This document shows, piece by piece, positions 5,975-12,057 of a stretch of 23,898 bases of DNA. The first letter of the stretch is position 1; every line of letters starts with the position of its first letter. A model generated the notes under the pieces. It saw only the letters and a list, made by a program, of their open reading frames with translations, was not told the origin of the DNA and searched no databases. The translations under genes and the position numbers were made by a program. The DNA is from a virus: positions 1-23,898 of IMG/VR virus record IMGVR_UViG_3300032069_000054. One strand, given 5' to 3'.

Positions 5975-6471
5975 ACAACCTAAGGATTATTGGGAAAATC
6001 ATTCTTGAGAAGCATCCCGGATTCTTTTATCTCGAGCAGATTATGAAAGAGACGAAGATCGAGCGCAAACTCGCACGTGACACGCTCTGGACGCTTTGCG
6101 AAGAGGGCCTGATCAGGCTGATTTCGAAGCGGAAAAAGGCCGAAAAGGAATATGGCAAGCCGCCCTCGTATGTATTCAATTTCAGGATTCTGAATAAATG
6201 TGCCCTGGCCGAGCGGATTGCGCCGAAGCGATTTGAAAATACAGCCCAGGACAGGGTCTGGTCCGTCATCCGGAATAAAAATATTTTTACCGCCCGCGAT
6301 CTCACGGTTCTCTCGGGCGTTCAGCGGGGCACGGTGCGCTGGTATATGAAAGCGCTTCGAAAGACCGGAGTCATTCAGGCCATCGACAAGGGAGGCCCGG
6401 GTTGCAGGTGGAGGCTTCCAAATGACCCGGGGCCGAGGAGGCCGTATGTCGGGGATCAGGTTAAGCGATAG
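5971..6471 (+). CDS. Double winged-helix DNA-binding protein
   Basis: A 166-residue protein with two apparent winged-helix segments: residues about 3-55 (FYLEQIMKETKIERKLARDT, then EEGLIRLIS as wing) and about 88-145 (IFTARDLTVLSGVQRGTVRW, then KTGVIQAID). The C-terminus is basic. It begins within the last codon of the B gene (ATGA overlap). Such a protein right after MuB-like ATPases could regulate early transcription or assist replication; a specific function is not recognised. It ends just before a palindromic repeat at 6474-6500. Confidence 0.65.
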   Translation: MNNLRIIGKIILEKHPGFFYLEQIMKETKIERKLARDTLWTLCEEGLIRLISKRKKAEKEYGKPPSYVFNFRILNKCALAERIAPKRFENTAQDRVWSVIRNKNIFTARDLTVLSGVQRGTVRWYMKALRKTGVIQAIDKGGPGCRWRLPNDPGPRRPYVGDQVKR

Positions 6472-6473
6472 AC

Positions 6474-6500
6474 CCCATTAGAGATAAATCTTTAACGGGG
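6474..6500. repeat. Palindromic repeat family A, copy 1
   Basis: CCCATTAGAGAT / ATCTTTAACGGG arms around a two-base loop. A nearly identical copy lies at 18567-18593. In both cases GGGGCAAG and an AGGAGG ribosome binding site follow directly, so the element forms the leader of the next gene. Confidence 0.85.
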
Positions 6501-6514
6501 CAAGGAGGATAGCC

Positions 6515-6712
6515 ATGCAAATCAGAAATACATCACATATTAAGTCCGCACCGGAGGAAATTGTTCGGGAATTTCGGATCGCAGATCGTGGCGTAAAGAT
6601 CGAATATGTCAAGGAGCCGGTCTCGAAGCTCGAGCGGGCGATTAAGATTTTTCTTCTCATCACGATCGGCTGGATGATCGGGTATCTTCATCATTTTCTT
6701 TCGCAATTATAG
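6515..6712 (+). CDS. Small C-terminally anchored membrane protein
   Basis: A 65-residue protein with a charged soluble part (1-42) and one hydrophobic helix near the C-terminus (about 43-62, IKIFLLITIGWMIGYLH). ATG 6515 follows a strong AAGGAGG. The repeat at 6474-6500 forms its leader. It would sit in the inner membrane facing the cytoplasm. No family recognised; it is one of several one-helix early proteins in this phage. Confidence 0.65.
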   Translation: MQIRNTSHIKSAPEEIVREFRIADRGVKIEYVKEPVSKLERAIKIFLLITIGWMIGYLHHFLSQL

Positions 6713-6721
6713 GAAATTTCG

Positions 6722-7009
6722 ATGAAACCGATGCCTCGCATCATAAAAGCAGGGGGCGATTTAAGACCGCCCCTACACAGGGTTCATAATTGCTCTTTAT
6801 GCGAAGACTTTACGGTGGAAAACCGCGGGCTCTGTTTTGGCTGCCTGATGGGCCTGGAACGAAAGGCCACCGGCCCCGTGGAGTACAGGGCCTCAACTCC
6901 ACAGGGGCCCCGTGGAGTACAGGGCCTCAACTCCACAGGGGAAAACGAACATGGAAATGAAAGGAGCGCTTACGATGAATCCGCAAAGCGCAGAGCGCAT
7001 AGCGCATAG
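6722..7009 (+). CDS. Small Cys-pair protein with repeat-encoded ends
   Basis: A 95-residue frame from ATG 6722 (AGGAAA upstream). Its core, residues about 22-45, has two Cys pairs (CSLC, CFGC) suiting a zinc site. The flanks derive from dispersed repeats: residues 11-21 (GGDLRPPLHRV) come from the palindrome at 6752-6774, and residues 50-75 from a perfect 34-bp tandem duplication at 6872-6939, read in two frames because 34 is not divisible by three. The tail is therefore probably unstructured, and the gene may originally have ended differently. Overlaps the start of the next gene. Function unknown. Confidence 0.45.
   Translation: MKPMPRIIKAGGDLRPPLHRVHNCSLCEDFTVENRGLCFGCLMGLERKATGPVEYRASTPQGPRGVQGLNSTGENEHGNERSAYDESAKRRAHSA
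6752..6774. repeat. Palindromic repeat family B, copy 1
   Basis: GGGGGCG...CGCCCC arms around TTTAA, within a coding frame. Related copies with different arm sequence but the same design (GGnnnGGTTTtAAACC) lie at 7228, 7428 and 17425. Confidence 0.75.
6872..6939. repeat. Perfect 34-bp tandem duplication (family C)
   Basis: The unit starting GGCCCCGTGGAGTACAGGGC is present twice without a mismatch (6872-6905, 6906-6939). A third copy with one change is at 15248-15281 in the large terminase gene. Each unit contains GTGGAG and CTCCAC arms able to form a hairpin. Confidence 0.9.
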
Positions 7010-7208
7010 CGATGAAGATTTTCGATATTATTTTCAATGTCCGCTCCGGAAGAATCACGCGCGGATCCCGGTGACGGTCTGCCATAAACAGAAATGCCTT
7101 TGGCTGACTTCAGAAAACGAAAAATTCCGCTGCGGCTATGGGGATCCAAGCGCATCCGTTAGCCATCGGCCAAAGGTGAAAAAGATCTCGAGGGATGGAG
7201 TCGTATGA
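6975..7208 (+). CDS. Small zinc-finger-like early protein
   Basis: A 77-residue protein. ATG 6975 is chosen because AAGGAG stands at 6961-6966; an upstream in-frame ATG (6951) and GTG lack such a site and fall in repeat DNA. Four cysteines (CPLRK, VCHKQKC, RCGYG; residues about 22-55) with nearby histidines suggest one zinc site. The N-terminal SAERIAHS derives from the GCGCATA-type low-complexity run at 6986-7010. Stop overlaps the next start (ATGA). Function unknown. Confidence 0.6.
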   Translation: MNPQSAERIAHSDEDFRYYFQCPLRKNHARIPVTVCHKQKCLWLTSENEKFRCGYGDPSASVSHRPKVKKISRDGVV

Positions 7209-7495
7209 AAATCAAAGTTGAAGACGGTAGGGAGCGGTTTAAAACCGCTCCTTCGGGCGTGCGCGAAACCATCGCTTGGGTTCTTTTTTGTCTGATTCTC
7301 GCGGCCGGCGCCTTTGGCTGGGGATATATTTATAAGGATCATCGGGTTGATGAGGTGCGAGAAAAAATCTATCAATTCGATATTAAACAACGAGATATGA
7401 ACGGAAGACTAATCGCCATTGAAAGCGTAGGGGGCGGTTTTAAACCGCCCCGTGGAGCGCCGGCTTTGCCTACTCCACAGAGGAGGATAAAATGA
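7205..7495 (+). CDS. One-helix membrane protein with repeat-encoded termini
   Basis: A 96-residue protein with one transmembrane helix (about 23-43, TIAWVLFCLILAAGAFGWGY) and a charged alpha-helical stretch after it (44-74). Residues 8-17 (GRERFKTAPS) are coded by a family B palindrome (7228-7254) and residues 75-93 (VGGGFKPPRG, then ALPTPQ) by fused family B and C repeats (7428-7483). The core alone, helix plus coiled coil, is probably the ancestral protein. The repeat at the end also supplies DNA up to the ribosome binding site of the next gene. Function unknown. Confidence 0.55.
   Translation: MKIKVEDGRERFKTAPSGVRETIAWVLFCLILAAGAFGWGYIYKDHRVDEVREKIYQFDIKQRDMNGRLIAIESVGGGFKPPRGAPALPTPQRRIK
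7228..7254. repeat. Palindromic repeat family B, copy 2
   Basis: GGAGCGGTTT / AAACCGCTCC perfect 10-bp arms around one base, within the coding frame of the membrane protein at 7205. Confidence 0.85.
7428..7483. repeat. Fused family B (copy 3) and family C-like repeat
   Basis: GGGGCGGTTT / AAACCGCCCC (7431-7451) is followed immediately by GTGGAG ... CTCCAC (7452-7478) enclosing GGCTTTGCCT. The same GGCTTTGCCTACTCCA core recurs at 10137-10171. The element ends beside AGGAGG, the ribosome binding site of the gene at 7492. Confidence 0.85.
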
Positions 7496-7686
7496 TTCGG
7501 GTTTGTTGCTCTGATCATCATGTTGGCGACCGCATCTTCGGCGAGAAAGAGCCTTTTGAAAACAAAGACGAAACCCACGGCTTTTGCGATGAATGTTTTA
7601 AGTTGGAGAGAGCAGAAATTCAGATTGCGCTTCAGAAATTAAGAGATGCCGGGTGGGATAAGGAAGCCAGGAATTCAGGAAAATGA
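7492..7686 (+). CDS. Small Cys/His early protein
   Basis: A 64-residue protein with VCCSDHH near the start and GFCDECF at residues 30-36, a plausible zinc site, then a helical tail. AGGAGG stands seven bases before ATG 7492, which overlaps the previous stop (ATGA). Overall shape recalls short DksA/TraR-like or other single-zinc phage proteins, but the match is too weak to assign. Function unknown. Confidence 0.6.
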   Translation: MIRVCCSDHHVGDRIFGEKEPFENKDETHGFCDECFKLERAEIQIALQKLRDAGWDKEARNSGK

Positions 7687-7710
7687 AAAAGGAGTGGGAT
7701 TTTATAGGGT

Positions 7711-8100
7711 ATGGAACTAAACAATCTTGAATCGACCATTTTGCGAATCCTTGAGGCTCACCAGGGCAAGGAGTTCGCATGTTCTCGGGAGAGACTTATT
7801 GAGAAAATCAATGGCGATTGCCCGCCCTTTCCTTATAATGAACGCAGGATTCGCGCCACAATCAAACATCTTGTCACCCAGCATGGATTCGCCATTGGAA
7901 GCTGCCACAATGGATATTTCATGGCGATCACGGCGCAAGAAATTGAAAAAGTCTGTAAATATTATGATGGTTATGGCCTGAGCTCGCTTTTTGTTTCTGC
8001 CAGACTCAGAAAAATCGAGATGAGGGATTATTTAGGCCAACTGTCATTGAGATTCGCCCTGGTGGAATACAAAGCCGATTCCACGGGGCAAGGAGTCTAA
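7711..8100 (+). CDS. Winged-helix DNA-binding protein
   Basis: A 129-residue protein. Residues 5-75 look like a winged helix (ESTILRILEAHQGKEFACSR ... RRIRATIKHLVTQHGFAIGS, wing HNGYFMAIT), followed by a helical segment (ITAQEIEKVCKYYDGYGLSS, SARLRKIEM). I know this arrangement from unnamed phage early proteins. AAGGAG lies rather far upstream (7689-7694), so the start is less certain than the frame. It ends one base before a 28-codon membrane peptide. Probable transcription or replication regulator; no precise role assigned. Confidence 0.65.
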   Translation: MELNNLESTILRILEAHQGKEFACSRERLIEKINGDCPPFPYNERRIRATIKHLVTQHGFAIGSCHNGYFMAITAQEIEKVCKYYDGYGLSSLFVSARLRKIEMRDYLGQLSLRFALVEYKADSTGQGV

Positions 8101-8101
8101 G

Positions 8102-8188
8102 ATGGATCCCTGGAGTATAATTATTGGAATCTTTATCGGAGCGAATCTGGGGCTTCTAATTTTTTCAATATTAAAAATGTCATCCTAA
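8102..8188 (+). CDS. 28-residue single-helix membrane peptide
   Basis: A short frame starting MDPWSIIIGIFIGANLGLLI, almost entirely one transmembrane helix. It starts one base after the previous stop behind a good AAGGAG (8089-8094), and ends inside a palindrome at 8182-8202. The ribosome binding site and spacing make it credible. Function unknown. Confidence 0.5.
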   Translation: MDPWSIIIGIFIGANLGLLIFSILKMSS

Positions 8189-8202
8189 GCTTATCTCAGG
8201 AT
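8182..8202. repeat. Palindromic repeat family D, degenerate copy
   Basis: ATCCTAAG / CTCAGGAT arms (one mismatch) covering the stop codon of the 28-codon membrane peptide and the leader of the Gam gene. Confidence 0.65.
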
Positions 8203-8220
8203 CAAAATTAGGAGGCAAAT

Positions 8221-8727
8221 ATGGCAAACAAAAATATCAAAAAAGCACCAATGATTTTTCTGGCATCCTGGGAAGAGGTCGATCAGAAGCTTCGACGCAT
8301 GGGCGAGATTCAGATCGCCCTTGAAAAAATCGAGGGCGACATGACGCTCCGGATCAATGAGATCAAAGAAAACTATGAGCCGGAGACTGAGGCCCTGAAA
8401 GCCGAGCGGCAAAACCTCGAAGAGGCGATCTCCTCATTCTCGGATTTGCATAAAGACGAATTTGCGAAGACCCGCTCAAAGGATTTGACTTTCGGATATG
8501 TAGCCTATCGGGTGGTGAGAAAAATCGTGATCCGCTCAAATGACGCCTGCGTTGCGGCTTTGCGGGCGCTCAAACTCGATCAATATATCCGTGTGATCTA
8601 TGAGCCGAACAAAGAGGCAATGGCGGATCTCGATGACAATCAATTAGCCAAAGTGGGAGCGAAACGCAAGGTCGAAGATAAATTCCGAGTCGAGCCGAAC
8701 ATCGAAAGAATCAAAGAGGCCGCATGA
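8221..8727 (+). CDS. gam: Mu Gam-like host-nuclease inhibitor
   Basis: A 168-residue protein matching the Gam family, which binds double-strand DNA ends and shields them from RecBCD-type exonucleases. It has the long antiparallel coiled-coil (residues about 18-75, WEEVDQKLRRMGEIQIALEK) and the basic DNA-binding segment (LTFGYVAYRVVRKIVI, about 90-105), and its length is close to Mu Gam (174). ATG 8221 follows AGGAGG. The position in the early region downstream of A and B is as in Mu. It overlaps the next small gene by ATGA. Confidence 0.88.
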   Translation: MANKNIKKAPMIFLASWEEVDQKLRRMGEIQIALEKIEGDMTLRINEIKENYEPETEALKAERQNLEEAISSFSDLHKDEFAKTRSKDLTFGYVAYRVVRKIVIRSNDACVAALRALKLDQYIRVIYEPNKEAMADLDDNQLAKVGAKRKVEDKFRVEPNIERIKEAA

Positions 8728-8900
8728 AGCGGTGTAAATTTGTGGAAGAAACTCCCAAGGTGAATGGGAAATATGAAGTCCAGACCTGCAAAATCATGAG
8801 ATGGACTGAAAACGAAAGACCCGTTATGTGCAATGGATGGAAATCTGCCTGCCTGGGTCTTTGTGATAAAATTTATGATGTAAGAGATAGGAGATTTTAA
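8724..8900 (+). CDS. 58-residue Cys-rich early protein
   Basis: A short frame beginning MKRCKFVEETPK with cysteines at 4, 22, 36, 43 and 47 (MCNGWKSACLGLC). It overlaps the Gam stop by ATGA and ends three bases before the next ATG, so spacing supports it as part of the operon. A single metal site is possible. Not recognised. Confidence 0.55.
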   Translation: MKRCKFVEETPKVNGKYEVQTCKIMRWTENERPVMCNGWKSACLGLCDKIYDVRDRRF

Positions 8901-8903
8901 GAC

Positions 8904-9101
8904 ATGGAACCTTTCGCACGATTAGGCAAACGACCAAAACTTCATGGTGGAAACGGTTTAAAATTGTTCCATTCGGGCCGATCCAAACGCCAGGCGACTC
9001 CGAAAGATAGGATGATGATGTTTCAGATCATTCAGGCCATCTCAAATATTGGGATGTCAATAAACCGAATTCCATTCTACCGAAATCGAGGCCAGCGATA
9101 A
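8904..9101 (+). CDS. Small basic protein
   Basis: A 65-residue, strongly basic protein (GKRPKLHGGNGLKLFHSGRS) with a short amphipathic C-terminal helix. GGAG stands 11 bases before ATG 8904. Its stop shares a base with the ATG of the gemA-like gene (TAATG), supporting it as an operon member. No family recognised; nucleic-acid binding is possible given the charge. Confidence 0.45.
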   Translation: MEPFARLGKRPKLHGGNGLKLFHSGRSKRQATPKDRMMMFQIIQAISNIGMSINRIPFYRNRGQR

Positions 9102-9550
9102 TGCCTCAACAAAAACTCTTAGCCAAAATTCACATCGCCAAAAAAGAGCTCGGGGTTGAGGACTCAATCTATCGCGATATTCTCTACCGAAAATTCAGGG
9201 TCGGGTCCTCAAAATCTCTTTCGAATTCCCAGGCATTGGCGTTGATTCATCATTTCAAAGGCCTCGGGTGGATCCCGAAGACCAAACCCAAAAAATATGA
9301 TGATCAAAAAGGCGATATCTATTCCGCCACGCCCGCGCAAAAAAGAATGATCGAGGCTCTGTGGCATGATATTTATAGAGGCAATTCCGAGACCAAACAT
9401 TTGAGGCAATTTCTCTGGAATCATTTCAAAGTGAGCGATATCCGATTCCTCGACAAAGACAAGGCGCATCAGGCGATTGAAGGGCTCAAAAAAATGCAGC
9501 ATCGCCAACCTCCGACATCTCGGCAGGCAGGCAAGGTATCGAATGAATAA
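9101..9550 (+). CDS. gemA: GemA / Mu gp16 family protein
   Basis: A 149-residue protein of the Mu gp16/GemA family (DUF1018), recognisable from LLAKIHIAKKELGVEDSIYR and ATPAQKRMIEALWHDIYRGN. In Mu, GemA alters expression of host replication genes, including gyrase, and lies just before mor. Start at ATG 9101 in a TAATG overlap with the previous gene. The short C-terminal tail (PPTSRQAGK) looks repeat-derived (CGGCAGGCAGGCAAGG). Family confidence high; role in this phage inferred. Confidence 0.88.
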   Translation: MPQQKLLAKIHIAKKELGVEDSIYRDILYRKFRVGSSKSLSNSQALALIHHFKGLGWIPKTKPKKYDDQKGDIYSATPAQKRMIEALWHDIYRGNSETKHLRQFLWNHFKVSDIRFLDKDKAHQAIEGLKKMQHRQPPTSRQAGKVSNE

Positions 9551-10127
9551 GAAGAAATATTTTCCGACTGAGGAAGAACTCAAAATTATCAGGGATAATT
9601 ATGATGGCACGACCATTAAAACAAATAAGATCGTGCGCCTCCTCGGCCCAAAATATCCCCGCTGGTATGTAAAACGAAAAGCCCAGGAAATGGGGCTGGC
9701 CCGATGTTTTAAGATGCCGAACTGGTCCGAGAAAGAAGTTGAATATCTTCATGAAAATTTTCCGAAGAAAGGATTCGTAGCGATTCAAAATGGACTCAAG
9801 CAGATCAATGGAGGTTCAATTCGCAGCGTGACAGCCATCATCCTTAAAAAGAGAAGGCTCGGGATCAACAAACGGAGCGATGGCTTCACTATGCGGATGG
9901 TCGAAGATCTCCTTGGGGCTGACCATCACAAAATTGAGAAATGGATTCGCTTCGGATGGCTTCAGGACGGCCGTAAAGGAACCGAGCGGATAAAAGTCCA
10001 GGGCGGAGATATGCATCATTTTGAATCTAAAAATCTCAGGGATTTCGTGATCAATCATCCATTTGAAATCGATGTTAGGCGTGTGGAACCCTTTTATTTT
10101 ATTCAACTTTTATCCGGACAATTGTAA
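9543..10127 (+). CDS. SANT/Myb-like HTH protein in the mor position
   Basis: A 194-residue protein. ATG 9543 is the first ATG with a partial Shine-Dalgarno (AAGG) and gives an 8-bp overlap with the gemA-like gene; extending upstream would run through that gene in another frame. Residues 5-55 (YFPTEEELKIIRDNYDG...) and 60-110 (PNWSEKEVEYLHENF...SVTAIILKKRRLGI) are two repeated SANT/Myb-like HTH units; a third HTH-like segment (FTMRMVEDLLGADHHKIEKW) follows. Mu has the Mor middle-gene activator here; this is not of the Mor/C family but may serve the same purpose. That is inference from position and DNA-binding appearance. Confidence 0.65.
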   Translation: MNKKKYFPTEEELKIIRDNYDGTTIKTNKIVRLLGPKYPRWYVKRKAQEMGLARCFKMPNWSEKEVEYLHENFPKKGFVAIQNGLKQINGGSIRSVTAIILKKRRLGINKRSDGFTMRMVEDLLGADHHKIEKWIRFGWLQDGRKGTERIKVQGGDMHHFESKNLRDFVINHPFEIDVRRVEPFYFIQLLSGQL

Positions 10128-10136
10128 GGAACGGTT

Positions 10137-10171
10137 CCCCGTGGAGTGGCGGCTTTGCCTACTCCATAGGG
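10137..10171. repeat. Family C-like palindromic repeat
   Basis: CCCCGTGGAGT ... ACTCCATAGGG with GGCTTTGCCT in the loop, as at 7452-7478. It fills most of the gap between the SANT-like gene and the gene at 10187. Confidence 0.8.
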
Positions 10172-10186
10172 CATGGAGAAAGGATT

Positions 10187-10435
10187 ATGAGTAGAACATT
10201 CGGGATCGGTCAGTGTAAGATCTGCAAAAAGCCTTTTCAAAAGAAGGCAGCCAATCAGATTTATTGCAGGGAACATAGTTTCTGGAATAGGTATCATGGC
10301 GGTAGGGTTTTAATGAAACTTTATAAGGTTGAAAAATCCCTGAAACAGGCCGCCGATGAGAGCGGCAACCCGAAAATCTGGCGCGCCGAAGATTATAGTC
10401 AAGATTTTTTGAGGTCTTTGATATCCGGGAAATGA
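10187..10435 (+). CDS. Small zinc-finger protein
   Basis: An 82-residue protein with C10-x2-C13 and C27-x2-H30, a single short zinc finger resembling those of phage HNH-like or transcription-related small proteins, followed by helices. GAAAGGA stands a few bases before ATG 10187. It overlaps the Com-like gene by ATGA, so the two are translated together. It has no HNH catalytic motif. Function unknown; partner role with Com is a guess from the overlap. Confidence 0.6.
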   Translation: MSRTFGIGQCKICKKPFQKKAANQIYCREHSFWNRYHGGRVLMKLYKVEKSLKQAADESGNPKIWRAEDYSQDFLRSLISGK

Positions 10436-10614
10436 TTTTGGATCCTATCTATTGCAAAAAATGCAGGCGAAAGCTTCTTGTCGGCCAGATCATCAAAATC
10501 GAGATCAAATGCCCTAAATGTGGATATATCAATAATTTTAATATTGACAAAAAAACTAATCGTTTGTATAGTAAAGAAAATCAAGGGATAGAGCGGTTCG
10601 ACCGCCAGCCGTAA
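10432..10614 (+). CDS. com: Com-family zinc-finger protein
   Basis: A 60-residue protein whose residues 7-36 (YCKKCRRKLL ... IEIKCPKCGYINNF) match the Com family of Mu-like phages: two CxxC pairs and the IEIKCPxCxxINNF signature. In Mu, Com binds the mom mRNA and allows translation of the Mom DNA-modification enzyme. Mom should follow com, but here the next features are a terminator and the lysis gene, so its RNA target is unknown. The last residues (ERFDRQP) fall in GAGCGGTTCGACCGCC, a repeat-like run. ATGA overlap with the previous gene. Confidence 0.8.
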   Translation: MILDPIYCKKCRRKLLVGQIIKIEIKCPKCGYINNFNIDKKTNRLYSKENQGIERFDRQP

Positions 10615-10654
10615 TCCTTCGGATATCGGCCATCCAAATTCATAGAGGGCTTCG

Positions 10655-10720
10655 AGCCCCTGGGTTTTCTGAGATCCTGAAACGAGTTCAGGATGACAGA
10701 TAACTTCAGGGGCTTTTTTT
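10655..10720 (+). terminator. Terminator with nested palindrome, end of the early region
   Basis: AGCCCCTG (10655-10662) pairs with CAGGGGCT (10707-10714), followed by a T-run (10714-10720). Between the arms lies ATCCTGAA/TTCAGGAT (10674-10694), a family D repeat. An alternative hairpin GGGCT-TCG-AGCCC (10648-10660) would use the left arm and exclude the terminator. Placed between com and the lysis genes, it probably separates early/middle from late transcription. Confidence 0.75.
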
Positions 10721-10732
10721 ATTTAGGGATTT

Positions 10733-11140
10733 ATGGATTTTCGGGATGAACTTTATTTCTTATTTTTGACGGTAGAGCAAGAGGCTGGATGGGAACCCTA
10801 CGAAGGCCAACTCGCAGTGGCTTACGTGATTATGAATCGGGCGAATTTTTCAAAGGCCTCGGTCATCGATACGGTCATGAGACAAATGCAGTTCTCCTGC
10901 TGGAATGCTGAAAGTCCAACGAGGATGAACATTGATACTATGCCTTTCGAAGTAATGAGATCGTCTTATAAGGCAGCAGCAGCCGCTTATTTCCGGCTTG
11001 TTGATGATCCAACAAATGGAGCCTCTCATTATCTAAATGAAGAAATGGCGAGAAAATTAAGAGGAGGAGACCTTCCGGCTTGGTTCGACGAAAAGAAAAT
11101 CACAGCGAGGATAGGAAGGCACACGTTTTTAAAACTATAA
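10733..11140 (+). CDS. SleB-type cell-wall hydrolase (endolysin)
   Basis: A 135-residue lysozyme-like hydrolase of the SleB/CwlJ family, which cleaves the glycan strands of peptidoglycan. The catalytic Glu is probably E17 in EQEAGW; the family blocks YEGQLAVAYVIMNR, QFSCWN, GASHYLN and IGRHTF are all visible in order. There is no signal peptide or membrane anchor, so release through the holin-like membrane protein downstream is expected. The Shine-Dalgarno is weak (AGGGAT), and the gene follows the terminator at 10655-10720, so a late promoter should lie near; none with clear boxes was found. First gene of the late region. Confidence 0.88.
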   Translation: MDFRDELYFLFLTVEQEAGWEPYEGQLAVAYVIMNRANFSKASVIDTVMRQMQFSCWNAESPTRMNIDTMPFEVMRSSYKAAAAAYFRLVDDPTNGASHYLNEEMARKLRGGDLPAWFDEKKITARIGRHTFLKL

Positions 11141-11168
11141 AAGGAGGTAATTAAAAGGAGAGATCTTT

Positions 11169-11339
11169 ATGAAATTTGAAACCATTTTTGGCAATGACAA
11201 AAACTGGGTCATCATGGCCGTCTTCGGATTGGGCATGTATGCACTTTTTATCCTCGGCATCAATGCCAAGGAAATCGTCACCAATGCGATCTCCGGCCTG
11301 ATGGGAATCGCGGTCGGTCAGTCAATAACAAAGGCATAA
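11169..11339 (+). CDS. Small two-helix membrane protein (holin candidate)
   Basis: A 56-residue protein with two hydrophobic stretches (residues about 13-31, WVIMAVFGLGMYALFILG, and 36-52, IVTNAISGLMGIAVG). ATG 11169 follows AAAGGAG. It lies 28 bp after the endolysin and two bases before the metallophosphoesterase gene. Size, two helices and position fit a class II-type holin, but no sequence family was recognised. Confidence 0.55.
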   Translation: MKFETIFGNDKNWVIMAVFGLGMYALFILGINAKEIVTNAISGLMGIAVGQSITKA

Positions 11340-11341
11340 AA

Positions 11342-12055
11342 ATGAGCATTGAATCCAAACTCGATCAGATTCTCGTTAATTCGCCAGTTATCGAGATTGA
11401 TGAGACATTCAAAGGCCTTTTTGTTTCTGACCTTCATCTCGGAATAGGAGATGAGGCCGACGATTTTCAGGCCAATAACTTATTGTTTTTGGCGATAATG
11501 GCAGATTATCTTTCAAAAGGATTCCGGATCTTTTGTCTTGGCGACATTTATGACCTCTGGGAAAATCCGGACTTCGAAGATATCCAAAAAACCTATCCAG
11601 AAACTTGCGATCTCCTCGTCACCAAAACTGACCGTCTTAAGGGAAACCATGATGGGCGGCTTATTCTTCCCCAATCCTATGTATTACAGAAATCGACAGA
11701 TGAGAAAATCCTGCTTGTCCACGGCCATCAGGGAGATTTTTTCTGCGATGAAGGTTATCCTTTTGGGGAATTTATTTCCCGGTATATCTGGCGCAACCTT
11801 CAGATGGTGGGCTTCAAGGATCCCACCACGGCGCAGAAAGACAAGAACCCAAAGAAACATGAGTTTACCAGGGTCGCTTTCCATGATTGGGCCTGGTCCA
11901 GAAAGCAGATAATCATATTTGGGCACATTCATTCCGCTGAGTCCGATCCGCCATATTATTGGAATTGTGGAAGCTGGGTCGGCGATGGTGGACAAGGAGT
12001 CAATATCATTGGAGATCGGATATCGCTCGTAAAATTTGGGGCGAAAGGAGTATGA
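11342..12055 (+). CDS. Calcineurin-like metallophosphoesterase (LpxH-like fold)
   Basis: A 237-residue metal-dependent phosphoesterase with the full family signature: D30-x-H32 (SDLHLG), G67-D68 (LGDIYDLW), G101-N-H-D (KGNHDG), H127/H129 (VHGHQGD) and G194-H195-x-H197 (FGHIHS). The SDLHLG...GD.YDLWE pattern resembles LpxH and related UDP-diacylglucosamine pyrophosphatase-like proteins, although a role on lipid A precursors is not shown. It is embedded in the lysis region, between the holin candidate and a lipoprotein, which is unusual; it might act on envelope precursors, nucleotides or DNA/RNA ends. Start ATG 11342 is two bases after the previous stop, with AAAGG upstream. Confidence 0.85.
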   Translation: MSIESKLDQILVNSPVIEIDETFKGLFVSDLHLGIGDEADDFQANNLLFLAIMADYLSKGFRIFCLGDIYDLWENPDFEDIQKTYPETCDLLVTKTDRLKGNHDGRLILPQSYVLQKSTDEKILLVHGHQGDFFCDEGYPFGEFISRYIWRNLQMVGFKDPTTAQKDKNPKKHEFTRVAFHDWAWSRKQIIIFGHIHSAESDPPYYWNCGSWVGDGGQGVNIIGDRISLVKFGAKGV

Positions 12056-12057
12056 AA

